Assembly: GCF_014648295.1 (NCBI RefSeq)
Contig: NZ_BMQV01000027.1
Span: forward strand, 1-58,030
Source of the DNA: Shewanella saliphila
Lineage (GTDB): Bacteria > Pseudomonadota > Gammaproteobacteria > Enterobacterales > Shewanellaceae
Direction: 5' to 3'
Length of the DNA: 58,030 nucleotides
Under the pieces are notes generated by a model. The model was given only the letters and a program-made list of their open reading frames with translations. It was not told where the DNA came from and ran no database searches. Every line of letters begins with the position of its first letter. Within the stretch, counting starts at the first letter, position 1. Positions 45,246 through 54,759 of the stretch are shown here, piece by piece. Made by a program: the position numbers and the translations under genes.

Positions 45246-46403
45246 ATGGATTTTAATTTAAACGAAGATCAGCGCCAATTTGCTGATTTAGCACGTCAAT
45301 TTGCCGCAGAAGAATTAACCCCATTTGCCGCTAAATGGGACGAAGAACATCACTTTCCCAAAGATGTAATCCAAAAAGCCGGTGAACTGGGTTTTTGTTC
45401 ATTGTATTCGCCTGAGTCAGAAGGTGGCATGGGCTTATCTCGTTTAGATGCCTCAATTATTTTTGAAGAGCTAGCCCATGGCTGCACTGCTACCACTGCC
45501 ATGTTAACCATTCACAATATGGCCACCTGGATGGTAACCACTTGGGGCACCGAAACCTTACGTAAACAGTGGTCAGAAGGCTTAACCACAGGGCAATTAT
45601 TAGCTTCTTACTGCTTAACTGAGCCCGGTGCTGGTAGTGATGCCGCCTCATTGCAAACTAAAGCTGTGCGTGACGGTGATGACTACTTAATTACAGGCTC
45701 AAAAATGTTTATCTCTGGTGCCGGTGAAACCGAATTATTAGTGGTGATGTGCCGCACAGGAGAGGCGGGTCCAAAAGGCATTTCTGCCATTGCGGTACCG
45801 GCTGGCGCTGCCGGCATTACTTATGGTAAAGCCGAAGATAAAATGGGCTGGAATGCCCAGCCGACCAGACTGATTAGTTTTGAAAACGTGCGTGTGCCTG
45901 CAGCAAACTTACTTGGCGATGAAGGCCAGGGTTTTACTTTTGCCATGAAAGGCCTCGACGGTGGGCGCATTAACATTGCCACGTGTTCAATTGGCACTGC
46001 ACAAGCGGCATTAACACGTGCAACACAATACATGAATGAGCGTAAGCAATTTGGTAAACCATTAGCGGCGTTCCAAGCACTGCAATTTAAATTAGCCGAC
46101 ATGGCAACAGAGTTAGTAGCTGCCCGTCAAATGGTGCGTTTAGCGGCATTCAAACTTGATACTCAAGACCCAGAAGCCAGCGCCTATTGCGCTATGGCCA
46201 AACGCTTTGCGACCGATGTGGGTTTCCAGGTGTGTGACAGCGCGCTGCAAATCCATGGTGGTTATGGTTATATCCGCGAGTATCCGCTTGAGCGTCATTT
46301 CCGCGATGTACGAGTGCATCAGATTTTAGAAGGCACTAACGAAATTATGCGGCTGATTATTGCCCGCCGCTTGTTAGATGAAAACGCCCATCCAATTTTG
46401 TAA
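45246..46403 (+). CDS. ivdC: Acyl-CoA dehydrogenase (isobutyryl-CoA type)
   Basis: A 385-residue FAD enzyme. YCLTEPGAGSDAASLQTKAV is the flavin-binding signature, FISGAGETELLVVMCRTG follows, and ILEGTNEIMRLIIARRLL carries the C-terminal Glu region typical of short-chain acyl-CoA dehydrogenases. In this gene setting the likely substrate is isobutyryl- or 2-methylbutyryl-CoA. CAGGAG precedes the ATG. Electrons would pass to ETF, encoded elsewhere. Confidence 0.92.
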   Translation: MDFNLNEDQRQFADLARQFAAEELTPFAAKWDEEHHFPKDVIQKAGELGFCSLYSPESEGGMGLSRLDASIIFEELAHGCTATTAMLTIHNMATWMVTTWGTETLRKQWSEGLTTGQLLASYCLTEPGAGSDAASLQTKAVRDGDDYLITGSKMFISGAGETELLVVMCRTGEAGPKGISAIAVPAGAAGITYGKAEDKMGWNAQPTRLISFENVRVPAANLLGDEGQGFTFAMKGLDGGRINIATCSIGTAQAALTRATQYMNERKQFGKPLAAFQALQFKLADMATELVAARQMVRLAAFKLDTQDPEASAYCAMAKRFATDVGFQVCDSALQIHGGYGYIREYPLERHFRDVRVHQILEGTNEIMRLIIARRLLDENAHPIL

Positions 46404-46477
46404 TGGATAGTTCACAGATAATCTTAACGACTATGTTGACAGCGCAACCTGCAAGCGGGTTAACTCAAGGACAGTAA

Positions 46478-47263
46478 ATGATGACAGCAAATACCGCCAT
46501 AATTGAACATATTATTGGTCACACGGCTATTTTAACGCTTAATAATCCGCCAGCGAATACCTGGACCGCAGACAGCTTACAATTGCTGAAGCAAACCGTT
46601 ATCAAGTTAAATCAAAACAACGATATTTATGCGTTAGTGATCACCGGACAAGGCGAAAAGTTTTTCTCTGCCGGCGCCGATTTAAATCTATTTGCCGATG
46701 GTGATAAAGGCACTGCCGCTTCCATGGCAAAGCATTTTGGTGAAGCCTTTGAAGCCCTAAGCGCGTTTCGTGGCGTGTCGATTGCCGCCATTAACGGTTA
46801 CACCATGGGCGGCGGCTTAGAAGTCGCCTTAGCCTGTGACTTACGCATTGCCGAAGCACAAGCACAAATGGCGCTGCCAGAAGCCACCGTAGGATTACTG
46901 CCTTGCGCGGGTGGCACTCAAAATTTAACAGCATTAGTGGGGGAAGGCTGGGCTAAGCGCATGATTTTATGTGGCGATCGTATCGATGCCGCCAAAGCAG
47001 AAAGAATTGGCCTAGTTGAAGAGGTTGTCGAAAAAGGCCAGGCTCTTGATGCTGCAGTTGCCTTAGCAGCCAAAGTGGCTAAACAGTCTCCGAGTAGTGT
47101 GAGTGTATGCAAAACCTTAATTAATGCCGGGCGAACCATGCCGCGCAGCCAAGCATTACCGCTTGAGCGTGAATTGTTTGTGGGGTTATTTGATACCGAA
47201 GATCAAGCTGAAGGTGTTAACGCCTTTTTACAAAAACGCCCAGCCAACTGGAGGAATCGCTAA
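46478..47263 (+). CDS. ivdD: Enoyl-CoA hydratase
   Basis: A 261-residue crotonase-fold enzyme (ATG at 46478 or 46481). The oxyanion-hole segment EKFFSAGADLNLFADG, GYTMGGGLEVALACDLRIAEAQAQMALPEATVGLLPCAGGTQNL with the Glu of the PEAT motif, and CGDRIDAAKAERIGLV mark it. It hydrates methacrylyl- or tiglyl-CoA in this pathway. It shares one base with the next gene (TAATG), so translation is coupled. Confidence 0.92.
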   Translation: MMTANTAIIEHIIGHTAILTLNNPPANTWTADSLQLLKQTVIKLNQNNDIYALVITGQGEKFFSAGADLNLFADGDKGTAASMAKHFGEAFEALSAFRGVSIAAINGYTMGGGLEVALACDLRIAEAQAQMALPEATVGLLPCAGGTQNLTALVGEGWAKRMILCGDRIDAAKAERIGLVEEVVEKGQALDAAVALAAKVAKQSPSSVSVCKTLINAGRTMPRSQALPLERELFVGLFDTEDQAEGVNAFLQKRPANWRNR

Positions 47264-48381
47264 TGACTCAAGAGGTAATATTTCAAACTCTTGGTACGCT
47301 TTCAGGCCAATCAATTGGCATCGTGACCCTTAATATTGAAAAAGCGCTCAATGCGTTAACCCTCGATATGGTGGCCGCAATGCAAACACAGCTCACTCGC
47401 TGGAAAGCCGACAACAATATTGCGTGTGTGGTGCTTCAAGGTGCGGGTGATAAGGCATTTTGTGCCGGTGGTGATGTGCGGGCGATTTACCATGCATCCA
47501 TTGCCAGCCCCAATACCATTAACGACGAAGCCTGCGGCTTTTTCACCCAAGAATATCAACTCGATTACTTACTGCATCAGTTTGGTAAACCGCTACTTGT
47601 GTGGGGTGATGGCATTGTGATGGGTGGCGGCTTAGGCTTAATGGCCGGTTGTAGCCATCGCATTGTCACTGAGCGTAGCCGAATTGCCATGCCAGAAGTC
47701 ACCATTGGTTTATACCCTGATGTCGGCGGCAGCTATTTTTTAAATCGCATGCCAGGCAAAACAGGGTTGTTTTTAGGCTTAACCGCCTACAACATGAACG
47801 CGAGCGATGCGCTATATGTTGAACTGGGCAATCATTATTTAACCAGTGATCAACAAGAGTCATTGTTCGATGCAATGGCGGAGCTTAACTGGAGCCAGGA
47901 CGCTGAGCTCAATCATCAGCTGTTAACCGATTTATTAGCGCAAATGTCGGCGCCTCATTTAGCTCAACTCCCCATAAGCCACCTCGCACAATTTCAAACT
48001 CAAATCGATTTATTGATGTCAGGGGATATTCTGGATGTGCATCATCAATTATCCACTCTTAATACTGATCTTGAGTGGCTGCAACGAGCACAAAAAACTG
48101 CATTAGCGGGAAGCCCAATTAGCTGGCATTTAATTTTTGCTCAAGCCCAATTAGGTACTGAACTTAGTTTGGCACAATGTTTCCAGTGGGAGCTTGGCGT
48201 CAGCGTGAATTGTTGCTCAATGGGTGATTTTTGCGAAGGGGTTCGGGCGTTATTGATTGATAAAGATCGCCAACCTAAATGGCTATTTAGCGATGTTGAA
48301 GCAGTAGAACAAAGCACCATTGAGCAATTGATTACCTCTCCCTGGGACGTTAGTCACCACCCATTAGCAGATTTTATTTAA
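47263..48381 (+). CDS. ivdE: 3-hydroxyisobutyryl-CoA hydrolase
   Basis: A 372-residue crotonase-fold thioesterase that frees 3-hydroxyisobutyrate from its CoA ester in valine breakdown. GDKAFCAGGDVRAIYHAS, DGIVMGGGLGLMAGCSHRIVTE and AMPEVTIGLYPDVGGSYFLNRMPG are diagnostic of the hydrolase branch against ordinary hydratases. The C-terminal part is longer than in hydratases, as expected. The start ATG overlaps the hydratase stop. Confidence 0.92.
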   Translation: MTQEVIFQTLGTLSGQSIGIVTLNIEKALNALTLDMVAAMQTQLTRWKADNNIACVVLQGAGDKAFCAGGDVRAIYHASIASPNTINDEACGFFTQEYQLDYLLHQFGKPLLVWGDGIVMGGGLGLMAGCSHRIVTERSRIAMPEVTIGLYPDVGGSYFLNRMPGKTGLFLGLTAYNMNASDALYVELGNHYLTSDQQESLFDAMAELNWSQDAELNHQLLTDLLAQMSAPHLAQLPISHLAQFQTQIDLLMSGDILDVHHQLSTLNTDLEWLQRAQKTALAGSPISWHLIFAQAQLGTELSLAQCFQWELGVSVNCCSMGDFCEGVRALLIDKDRQPKWLFSDVEAVEQSTIEQLITSPWDVSHHPLADFI

Positions 48382-48395
48382 CAAGGATTGATAAC

Positions 48396-49295
48396 ATGGC
48401 AACAGTAGCATTTATTGGTTTAGGTAACATGGGTGGCCCAATGGCGGCCAATTTAATCAAAGCCGGCATGACAGTCACAGTGTTTGACTTAAACCCAGTG
48501 GCCGTTGAAGCACTCACCTCACAAGGAGCGCTTTGCGCCAAAACTGCTTGCGGCGCAGCAGCATCAGCAGACTTTGTGATTACCATGTTGCCTGCAAGCA
48601 AACATGTTCTGGGTTTATATTTAGGCGATGCCAATAACAAAGGTTTACTTGAGGTGGTGTCAAAGCACACCTTATTAATTGATTGCTCAACCATTGATGC
48701 CGACAGTGCCCGTATTGTGGGTGCAAAAGCTGCCGACATGGGGATTGAGTTTATGGACGCACCAGTATCGGGCGGCACCGCAGGCGCTGCAGCGGGCACC
48801 TTAACCTTTATTTGTGGTGGCTCAGAGGCTGCTTACACGCAAGCACAAACCGTGTTAACCGTCATGGGCGGTAATATTTTTCATGCGGGTGCAGTGGGTG
48901 CAGGGCAAGTTGCCAAGATTTGTAATAACATGCTGTTATCAGTATTGATGGTTGGTACCAGTGAATCAATCCAATTAGGATTAGATAATGGCTTAGATCC
49001 TAAAGTGTTGTCTGATATCATGAAAGTCAGCAGCGGCGGTAACTGGACACTCGAAAAGTACAATCCATGTCCAGATGTGATGGAAAATGTGCCGTCGTCT
49101 AAAGGGTATCAAGGCGGCTTTATGGTCGACCTCATGGTAAAAGATTTAGGCTTGTCGCAACAGGCGGCATTAGCCTCTAACTCGAGTACACCGATGGGCT
49201 CACTTGCACGTAGTTTGTATGTTAATCATGCGCGTCAAGGCAATGGTAGCCGCGATTTCTCGAGTATTTTTGAACAGTTTGCAAAGAAAAAATAA
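48396..49295 (+). CDS. mmsB: 3-hydroxyisobutyrate dehydrogenase
   Basis: A 299-residue NAD+ enzyme. The N-terminal ATVAFIGLGNMGGPMAANLIKAG, the substrate motif MDAPVSGGTAGAAAGTLTFICGG and the lysine in GQVAKICNNMLL are all present. It oxidises 3-hydroxyisobutyrate to methylmalonate semialdehyde, the substrate of MmsA encoded in the same cluster. 14 bp after the hydrolase. Also called ivdF in Shewanella. Confidence 0.94.
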   Translation: MATVAFIGLGNMGGPMAANLIKAGMTVTVFDLNPVAVEALTSQGALCAKTACGAAASADFVITMLPASKHVLGLYLGDANNKGLLEVVSKHTLLIDCSTIDADSARIVGAKAADMGIEFMDAPVSGGTAGAAAGTLTFICGGSEAAYTQAQTVLTVMGGNIFHAGAVGAGQVAKICNNMLLSVLMVGTSESIQLGLDNGLDPKVLSDIMKVSSGGNWTLEKYNPCPDVMENVPSSKGYQGGFMVDLMVKDLGLSQQAALASNSSTPMGSLARSLYVNHARQGNGSRDFSSIFEQFAKKK

Positions 49296-49307
49296 AGGAT
49301 TCAGTTG

Positions 49308-50066
49308 ATGGAATTAAAAGATAAGGTTGTCGTCATTACTGGCGGAGCAGGCGGTTTAGGTCTGGCAATGGCTCACGATTTAGCTGCCCAGGGTGCTAGA
49401 TTGGCGCTTATCGATGTTGACCAAACCAAGCTAGAGCAAGCTTGTGCAGATTTAGGCGCAACAACTGAAGTGCAAGGTTATGCCCTAGACATTACTGATG
49501 AAGAAGACGTGGTTGCGGGTTTTCAATACATCATTGAAGACTTTGGCCAGGTGAATGTGCTGATTAACAACGCCGGTATTCTACGTGATGGTTTAATGAT
49601 TAAAGCCAAAGAGGGCAAAGTCACTGAGCGTATGTCTTATCAGCAATTTCAATCGGTCATTAATGTTAACTTAACGGGCAGTTTTTTATGTGGCCGTGAA
49701 GCCGCCGCTGCGATGATTGAAACCAAGCAAGCTGGGGTGATCATTAATATCTCTAGTATTGCTAAATGCGGCAATATGGGCCAATCAAACTATTCGGCGT
49801 CTAAAGCGGGTGTCGCTGCAATGTCGGTAGGTTGGGCTAAAGAACTCGCCCGTTACAATATCCGTAGCGCCGCAGTGGCTCCGGGTGTTATCGCCACTGA
49901 AATGACCGCAGCTATGAAACCAGAGGCGCTCGAGCGTTTAGAAAAAATGGTCCCAGCAGGTCGTTTAGGTCAGCCAGAAGAAATCGCTTCAACGGTTCGT
50001 TTTATTATCGAAAATGATTATGTAAACGGCCGCGTATTTGAAATTGACGGCGGTATTCGCTTATAG
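49308..50066 (+). CDS. ivdG: SDR-family hydroxyacyl-CoA dehydrogenase
   Basis: A 252-residue classical SDR. VVVITGGAGGLGLAMAHDLAAQG, NVLINNAGILRDGLM, INISSIAKCGNMGQSNYSASKAGVAAM (Ser, Tyr, Lys) and NGRVFEIDGGIRL at the end. Often named 3-ketoacyl-ACP reductase, but in this operon 2-methyl-3-hydroxybutyryl-CoA dehydrogenase of the isoleucine route is the likelier role (inference). The start is the ATG at 49308; a TTG lies just before it. Last gene before the strong terminator. Confidence 0.88.
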   Translation: MELKDKVVVITGGAGGLGLAMAHDLAAQGARLALIDVDQTKLEQACADLGATTEVQGYALDITDEEDVVAGFQYIIEDFGQVNVLINNAGILRDGLMIKAKEGKVTERMSYQQFQSVINVNLTGSFLCGREAAAAMIETKQAGVIINISSIAKCGNMGQSNYSASKAGVAAMSVGWAKELARYNIRSAAVAPGVIATEMTAAMKPEALERLEKMVPAGRLGQPEEIASTVRFIIENDYVNGRVFEIDGGIRL

Positions 50067-50104
50067 AGCGGTGGTATTTAGCTTAGTCAGTTTGTTATGA
50101 TGCA

Positions 50105-50150
50105 GTCACGCCGAGCAATACAATGTGTATTCGCTCGGCGTGACTTTTTT
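50105..50150 (+). terminator. Very strong terminator of ivd cluster
   Basis: GTCACGCCGAGC pairs perfectly over 12 bp with GCTCGGCGTGAC. An inner AATACA/TGTATT stem extends it with one bulge, and TTTTTTATTTTT follows. It closes the seven-gene unit. Confidence 0.9.
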
Positions 50151-50169
50151 ATTTTTAGGGATTGATCAC

Positions 50170-50409
50170 GTGGCAAAATTAGAACTTATATTAAAAAAAA
50201 TCATGCTTATCGTGGGCACTTTCGGCGTTGTCATTATATACGGCGGCTTTTTGTATTTGTTTTTTTCCGGGCGATCAACTGCAGCATTGCCGTGGTTCTT
50301 ACTTATTTCTCCGTGGATTTGTGTGTATTTTGGTTTAAGCCACGTACAACAAGTGGCGGTGATTAGCTGGTTTGCCAATAAGTTCAGTTTTAGAAAGTCA
50401 TCTAAATAA
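50170..50409 (+). CDS. Small two-helix membrane protein
   Basis: A 79-residue hypothetical protein with helices at about residues 7-31 and 38-55, followed by a basic tail KFSFRKSSK. The frame is open to 50125, but that part is inside the terminator stem; the GTG at 50170 with AGGG 9 bp upstream is preferable. No family recognised. It precedes the DMT transporter by 21 bp and may be co-transcribed. Confidence 0.55.
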   Translation: MAKLELILKKIMLIVGTFGVVIIYGGFLYLFFSGRSTAALPWFLLISPWICVYFGLSHVQQVAVISWFANKFSFRKSSK

Positions 50410-50430
50410 CGCATTCAGCAAGGTTAACTT

Positions 50431-51429
50431 ATGGCTTCTGCCACGCCGCTATCTCGCACCGCACTCACATTTTATACCTTAATCGCTTTAATCGCGTTTG
50501 CGGCTAACTCAGTATTTTGCCGCCTTGCGTTGTCAAATGAGCAGGCTGTGCCACTGATTGACCCAAGCAGTTTCACCGCCATCAGATTAACATCTGGTGC
50601 ATTGATGTTGGTCTTATTGATGCTGCTAACATCGGCAAAAAAGCGATCAACACAAGATCTCGCAACAGAAAACCGAGCAACAAAACATACATTGCCAACA
50701 CAAGCCCATGGCAGTTTTTTAGCCGCAGGCCTGTTGTTTGTTTATGCCATTGGGTTTTCGTACGCGTATGTACTGCTAGACACCGCGACCGGAGCATTAG
50801 TATTATTTGCCGCGGTGCAAATTAGCATGATGTTTATCAGTTATTTACAAGGTCACAGACTGAATGTGCTTGAGATAGTTGGCGCGCTAGTGGCGTTTGC
50901 AGGCTTTGGCTATTTAGTGTGGCCAAGTCTCAGCCTTGGCAGTGAAACATTATCAATTAGCGGCTTAGTGCTGATGGCCATCAGTGGTTGCGCCTGGGGC
51001 GGTTATACCTTGATGGGCAAAGGCACGGCAAATCCATTGTTTGCCACAGGATACAACTTTATTCGCACTTTACCCTTAGTGTTGTTAATGCTTGCCAGCG
51101 TTTGGTTATTATCGATGTTAATGCCCGTCGACCCAATGCAATCAAAACCGGCAGGGCTAGCATTTCAATTAAGTGCTCAAGGGGTTGGACTGGCTATACT
51201 GTCTGGCGCGCTGGCCTCGGGTGTGGGCTATGCGTTATGGTATCAAGCACTGAGAGGGTTAAGTGCTAATCATGCCGCAGTATTACAACTGTCTGTGCCT
51301 GTGATAGCAGCCGTTGGCGGCGTTATCTTTGTTGGCGAGCAAATCAGTGTTCATCTTATTATTTGTACCAGTATTATTTTGTTTGGCATTGCCCTGGTTA
51401 TTTTCGCCAAAACAAAACATAAACTTTAA
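50431..51429 (+). CDS. EamA/DMT-superfamily transporter
   Basis: A 332-residue inner-membrane protein with about ten helices forming two EamA repeats. LIALIAFAANSVFCRLAL starts the first, and GLVLMAISGCAWGGYTLMGKG starts the second. A hydrophilic loop of about 30 residues (KKRSTQDLATENRATKHTLPTQ) sits after helix 2. The family exports amino acids or other metabolites. Substrate not predictable. The downstream metallopeptidase gene begins 26 bp later. Confidence 0.88.
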   Translation: MASATPLSRTALTFYTLIALIAFAANSVFCRLALSNEQAVPLIDPSSFTAIRLTSGALMLVLLMLLTSAKKRSTQDLATENRATKHTLPTQAHGSFLAAGLLFVYAIGFSYAYVLLDTATGALVLFAAVQISMMFISYLQGHRLNVLEIVGALVAFAGFGYLVWPSLSLGSETLSISGLVLMAISGCAWGGYTLMGKGTANPLFATGYNFIRTLPLVLLMLASVWLLSMLMPVDPMQSKPAGLAFQLSAQGVGLAILSGALASGVGYALWYQALRGLSANHAAVLQLSVPVIAAVGGVIFVGEQISVHLIICTSIILFGIALVIFAKTKHKL

Positions 51430-51455
51430 CGAGAATTAACGATAAAAGAGGTTTC

Positions 51456-52373
51456 ATGACAGATTCGACTGTATACCCAATTGGCACACCGGGACAAAAA
51501 TGGACCGACGCTGAAAAAGCCCAATGGCTTGCCCAAGTGACGATTAAGCGCTCATATCAAGAAGAAGTGGTGAGTAAATTAACCCCGCTGGCAAACCAAT
51601 TTGAGCAAGTGCAATACGGCGCATTATCTTATGACACTGACAAGTATCCGTTATTTGGCTTTAAAACGCCTAACTGGGACAGCAACAAAAAGACCATTTT
51701 AGTGACCGGTGGCGTACACGGCTACGAAACCAGTGGTGTCCATGGCGCAATTCAATTTTTAGCCACTAAAGCCAAACACTACAGCCAGTATTTTAACATT
51801 GCCGTGGCGCCCTGTGTCAGCCCGTGGGGTTATGAAACCATTAATCGTTGGAACCCAAAAGCGATAGACCCAAACCGCTCATTTTATGCCAATAGCCCAG
51901 CAGAAGAGTCTGCGGCCTTAATGGCGTTTGTCGCCACATTAGGTGAGGTGTATGCCCACATCGATTTGCATGAAACCACCGACACAGACGAGCTAGAGTT
52001 TAGACCGCTACTGTCTGCCCGTGATGGCGTTGAATACGATAAAGGCGTTATTCCTGACGGATTTTATTTGGTTGGCGACAGTGATAATCCAACCCCTGAG
52101 TTTCAAAAAGCCATTATCGATTCGGTGGCCAAAGTGACTCATATTGCACCAGATGATGACGGTCAATTAATTGAAGTACCGATTGAACAATTTGGGGTGA
52201 TTAATTACCCGGTTAAAAAGCTCAGCCTGTGCGCAGGGATCACCGTAAATCATTTCAATACCACCACAGAAGTGTATCCAGACAGCCCACATGTTACGAC
52301 GCAACAATGTAACGATGCGCAAGTGGCTGCCATTACAGGCGGCTTAGATTACATTGTGGGTTATTTAAATTAA
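51456..52373 (+). CDS. M14-type metallocarboxypeptidase
   Basis: A 305-residue zinc hydrolase without a signal peptide. Zinc ligands are visible as VTGGVHGYETSGVHGA (H-x-x-E) and, about 80 residues on, AHIDLHETTD (His). NRWNPKAIDPNRSF carries the substrate-binding Asn-Arg pair of M14 peptidases and aspartoacylases. It might release C-terminal residues from peptides or act on N-acyl amino acids. The link with an amino-acid-type exporter just upstream is suggestive only. Confidence 0.82.
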   Translation: MTDSTVYPIGTPGQKWTDAEKAQWLAQVTIKRSYQEEVVSKLTPLANQFEQVQYGALSYDTDKYPLFGFKTPNWDSNKKTILVTGGVHGYETSGVHGAIQFLATKAKHYSQYFNIAVAPCVSPWGYETINRWNPKAIDPNRSFYANSPAEESAALMAFVATLGEVYAHIDLHETTDTDELEFRPLLSARDGVEYDKGVIPDGFYLVGDSDNPTPEFQKAIIDSVAKVTHIAPDDDGQLIEVPIEQFGVINYPVKKLSLCAGITVNHFNTTTEVYPDSPHVTTQQCNDAQVAAITGGLDYIVGYLN

Positions 52374-52391
52374 CAAAGTCGTTAAATTGCA

Positions 52392-52437
52392 AATGCTTTG
52401 CTGTTGCGGTTTTTCATTGCATCAACGGCAAAGCATT
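52392..52437 (+). terminator. Hairpin after metallopeptidase gene
   Basis: AATGCTTTGCTGTTG pairs with CAACGGCAAAGCATT (14 of 15 plus one G-T pair) around a 16-base loop. It lies 18 bp past the stop. No long T-run follows. The remaining intergenic DNA up to 52650 shows no gene. Confidence 0.55.
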
Positions 52438-52650
52438 ATGATTGGGTTTAGGTTGATAAATAGACCAAAAATCCTTACAATGTCGCGCTTTATATCTACC
52501 CCTTCGGCGATGCCGTATATCAGTTTAAATCTCACTATTATTTGTTTAACATTTTTTAAGAGCTGACTTGAGTCATACAGATGTCAACTCGCACCGTTAA
52601 GCTATAATGTGATACCGGTTTAAACACACAACACGATTTGGAATTTCATT

Positions 52651-54243
52651 TTGATTACAACAGCTAACATCACAATGCAGTTTGGCGCTAAGCCACTGTT
52701 TGAAAATATCTCTGTCAAATTTGGTGGCGGTAATCGCTACGGTTTAATTGGCGCGAATGGTTGTGGTAAATCCACCTTTATGAAAATCCTTGCCGGTGAT
52801 TTAGAGCCTTCAAGCGGTAACGTATCGTTAGACGTTAACGAGCGCATGGGTAAACTAAACCAGGACCAGTTTGCATACGAAGCCTTTTCAGTCGTAGACA
52901 CTGTGATCATGGGCCACCGCGAATTATGGAAAGTGAAGCAAGAGCGTGACCGCATCTACTCACTACCTGAAATGAGCGAAGAAGACGGCATTAAAGTGGC
53001 CGAGCTTGAAATGGAATTTGCTGAAATGGACGGTTACACCGCTGAATCTCGCGCGGGTGACTTACTATTAGGCGTCGGCATTGGCACTGAGCAGCACTTT
53101 GGTTTAATGAGCGAAATCGCCCCGGGTTTTAAATTACGAGTCTTGCTAGCGCAAGCGCTGTTTTCTGACCCGGATTTATTGCTACTAGACGAACCAACCA
53201 ACAACTTGGACATCGACACCATCCGTTGGTTACAAGATATGTTGAACCAACGTAACAGCACCATGATCATCATCTCGCATGACCGTTATTTCTTAAACTC
53301 AGTGTGTACTCACATGGCTGACTTAGATTACGGTGAGCTGCGCGTATTCCCAGGTAACTACGACGAATACATGATGGCAGCACAGCAGTCGCGCGAACGT
53401 TTAATGAGCGACAACGCCAAGAAAAAAGCCCAAATTGCGGAGCTGCAAACCTTCGTAGCGCGTTTCTCGGCTAACGCATCTAAAGCAAAACAAGCGACAT
53501 CGCGTGCAAAACAGATTGATAAAATTAAGCTTGATGATATTAAAGCATCGAGCCGTGTTAACCCGTTTATTCGTTTCGAACAAGAAAAGAAATTGTTCCG
53601 TAACGCATTAGTTGTTGAAAACCTAGCAAAAGGTTACGACACACCTTTGTTCAGCAAATTTGACTTGATGGTCGAAGTCGGCGAGCGCATTGCGATTTTA
53701 GGTCAAAACGGTGTGGGTAAAACGACTCTTTTACGTACTCTAGTGCATGACATCCCACAAGATGAAGGTACGATCCACTGGTCTGAAAACAACAACATTG
53801 GTTACTACGCACAGGATCACGAAGCAGACTTTGCTAACGACATGACCTTGTTCGAGTGGATGAGTCAATGGCGTAAAGAAAACGATGACGACCAATCAGT
53901 ACGTGGCATTTTAGGCCGTATGTTGTTTGGCTCAGACGACATTAAAAAGTCGGTTAAAGTGTTATCGGGCGGTGAAAAAGGTCGTATGTATTTCGGTAAA
54001 CTTATCATGCAAAAGCCAAACATCTTATTGCTTGATGAACCGACTAACCACATGGACATGGAATCGATTGAATCATTAAACAACGCCCTAGAAATGTACG
54101 AAGGCACGTTAATGTTCGTATCGCATGACCGTGCATTTGTATCGTCTTTGGCGACACGTATCCTTGAAGTCACGCCACAAGGCATTAATGACTTTAAAGG
54201 TACTTACGATGAGTTCCTTGCCAGTAAAGGTATTGAAGGTTAA
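52651..54243 (+). CDS. ybiT: ABC-F ATPase YbiT
   Basis: A 530-residue soluble tandem ABC protein with no membrane helices. Walker [10 protein letters not shown] and GQNGVGKTT, two LLDEPTN Walker B motifs, the signature [11 protein letters not shown] and the coiled linker around [19 protein letters not shown]. It tracks E. coli YbiT nearly residue by residue. ABC-F proteins bind the ribosomal E site and ease stalled or difficult translation. The start codon is TTG, with a weak TTGGAA upstream. Confidence 0.93.
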   Translation: MITTANITMQFGAKPLFENISVKFGGGNRYGLIGANGCGKSTFMKILAGDLEPSSGNVSLDVNERMGKLNQDQFAYEAFSVVDTVIMGHRELWKVKQERDRIYSLPEMSEEDGIKVAELEMEFAEMDGYTAESRAGDLLLGVGIGTEQHFGLMSEIAPGFKLRVLLAQALFSDPDLLLLDEPTNNLDIDTIRWLQDMLNQRNSTMIIISHDRYFLNSVCTHMADLDYGELRVFPGNYDEYMMAAQQSRERLMSDNAKKKAQIAELQTFVARFSANASKAKQATSRAKQIDKIKLDDIKASSRVNPFIRFEQEKKLFRNALVVENLAKGYDTPLFSKFDLMVEVGERIAILGQNGVGKTTLLRTLVHDIPQDEGTIHWSENNNIGYYAQDHEADFANDMTLFEWMSQWRKENDDDQSVRGILGRMLFGSDDIKKSVKVLSGGEKGRMYFGKLIMQKPNILLLDEPTNHMDMESIESLNNALEMYEGTLMFVSHDRAFVSSLATRILEVTPQGINDFKGTYDEFLASKGIEG

Positions 54244-54275
54244 GTTAATTCGCTTTCAAGCAAGTTAATAAAAAA

Positions 54276-54306
54276 AGCCCTGAACATATGTTCGGGGCTT
54301 TTTTGT
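54276..54306 (+). terminator. Terminator after ybiT
   Basis: AGCCCTGAAC...GTTCGGGGCT, a 10-bp stem with one T-G pair, followed by TTTTTTG. A-rich upstream. Confidence 0.85.
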
Positions 54307-54364
54307 TTTTATATTATAGATTTAGAAATATACTCAATTAAAATGATAACAGGCAGGCAAATTT

Positions 54365-54730
54365 ATGAGCATTACCCTCGAACAAGCTTCAACCACCTTG
54401 AATGAACTCAAATGTCGTACTAATTTTAATATTAAGAATGTTACCGAATACATGTTGCCAGAGCTCAAAGAACCCGTGTATTTGCATGTAGAGGGTAAAG
54501 TGCCATTATTAATTATCCGTCCTGCATTTGAAGTTTTCTCAAGTGAGTTAGCCACCATTGACGGCGTGCACGCCAAATACGACTATTACCACAATGCACA
54601 AATGACACGGTTTCCGACAAGGCAATACAAAGGCTTAAACGAAACCCACTACGGCCTCGCATTCCGTTTTGATAATGCTGAAGCAGTCAGATTATTCATT
54701 AAGCGATTGGTTGAAATCGTCAAAGGATAA
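54365..54730 (+). CDS. Conserved-looking hypothetical protein
   Basis: A 121-residue soluble protein that I do not recognise. No signal peptide or helix. Visible are ITLEQASTTLNELKCRTNFNIKNVTEYMLPELKEPVYLHVEGKVPLLIIRPAFEVF, then YYHNAQMTRFPTRQYKGLNETHYGLAFRFDN and an amphipathic C-terminal helix. The alternating strands in the middle suggest a small alpha/beta fold. AGGCAGGC lies 5-10 bp before the ATG. The alpha/beta hydrolase begins 29 bp downstream and is probably in the same unit. Confidence 0.7.
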   Translation: MSITLEQASTTLNELKCRTNFNIKNVTEYMLPELKEPVYLHVEGKVPLLIIRPAFEVFSSELATIDGVHAKYDYYHNAQMTRFPTRQYKGLNETHYGLAFRFDNAEAVRLFIKRLVEIVKG

Positions 54731-54759
54731 TCCACGATTTATTAGGAGACCTTCACGCC

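Noticed and set aside
50125..50169. Upstream extension of the small membrane protein
   Set aside because: These codons lie inside the stem and T-tract of the ivd terminator. The GTG at 50170 with AGGG before it is a better start.
53865..54185. Minus-strand ORF inside ybiT
   Set aside because: It is antisense to the highly conserved second ABC domain and has no ribosome site.
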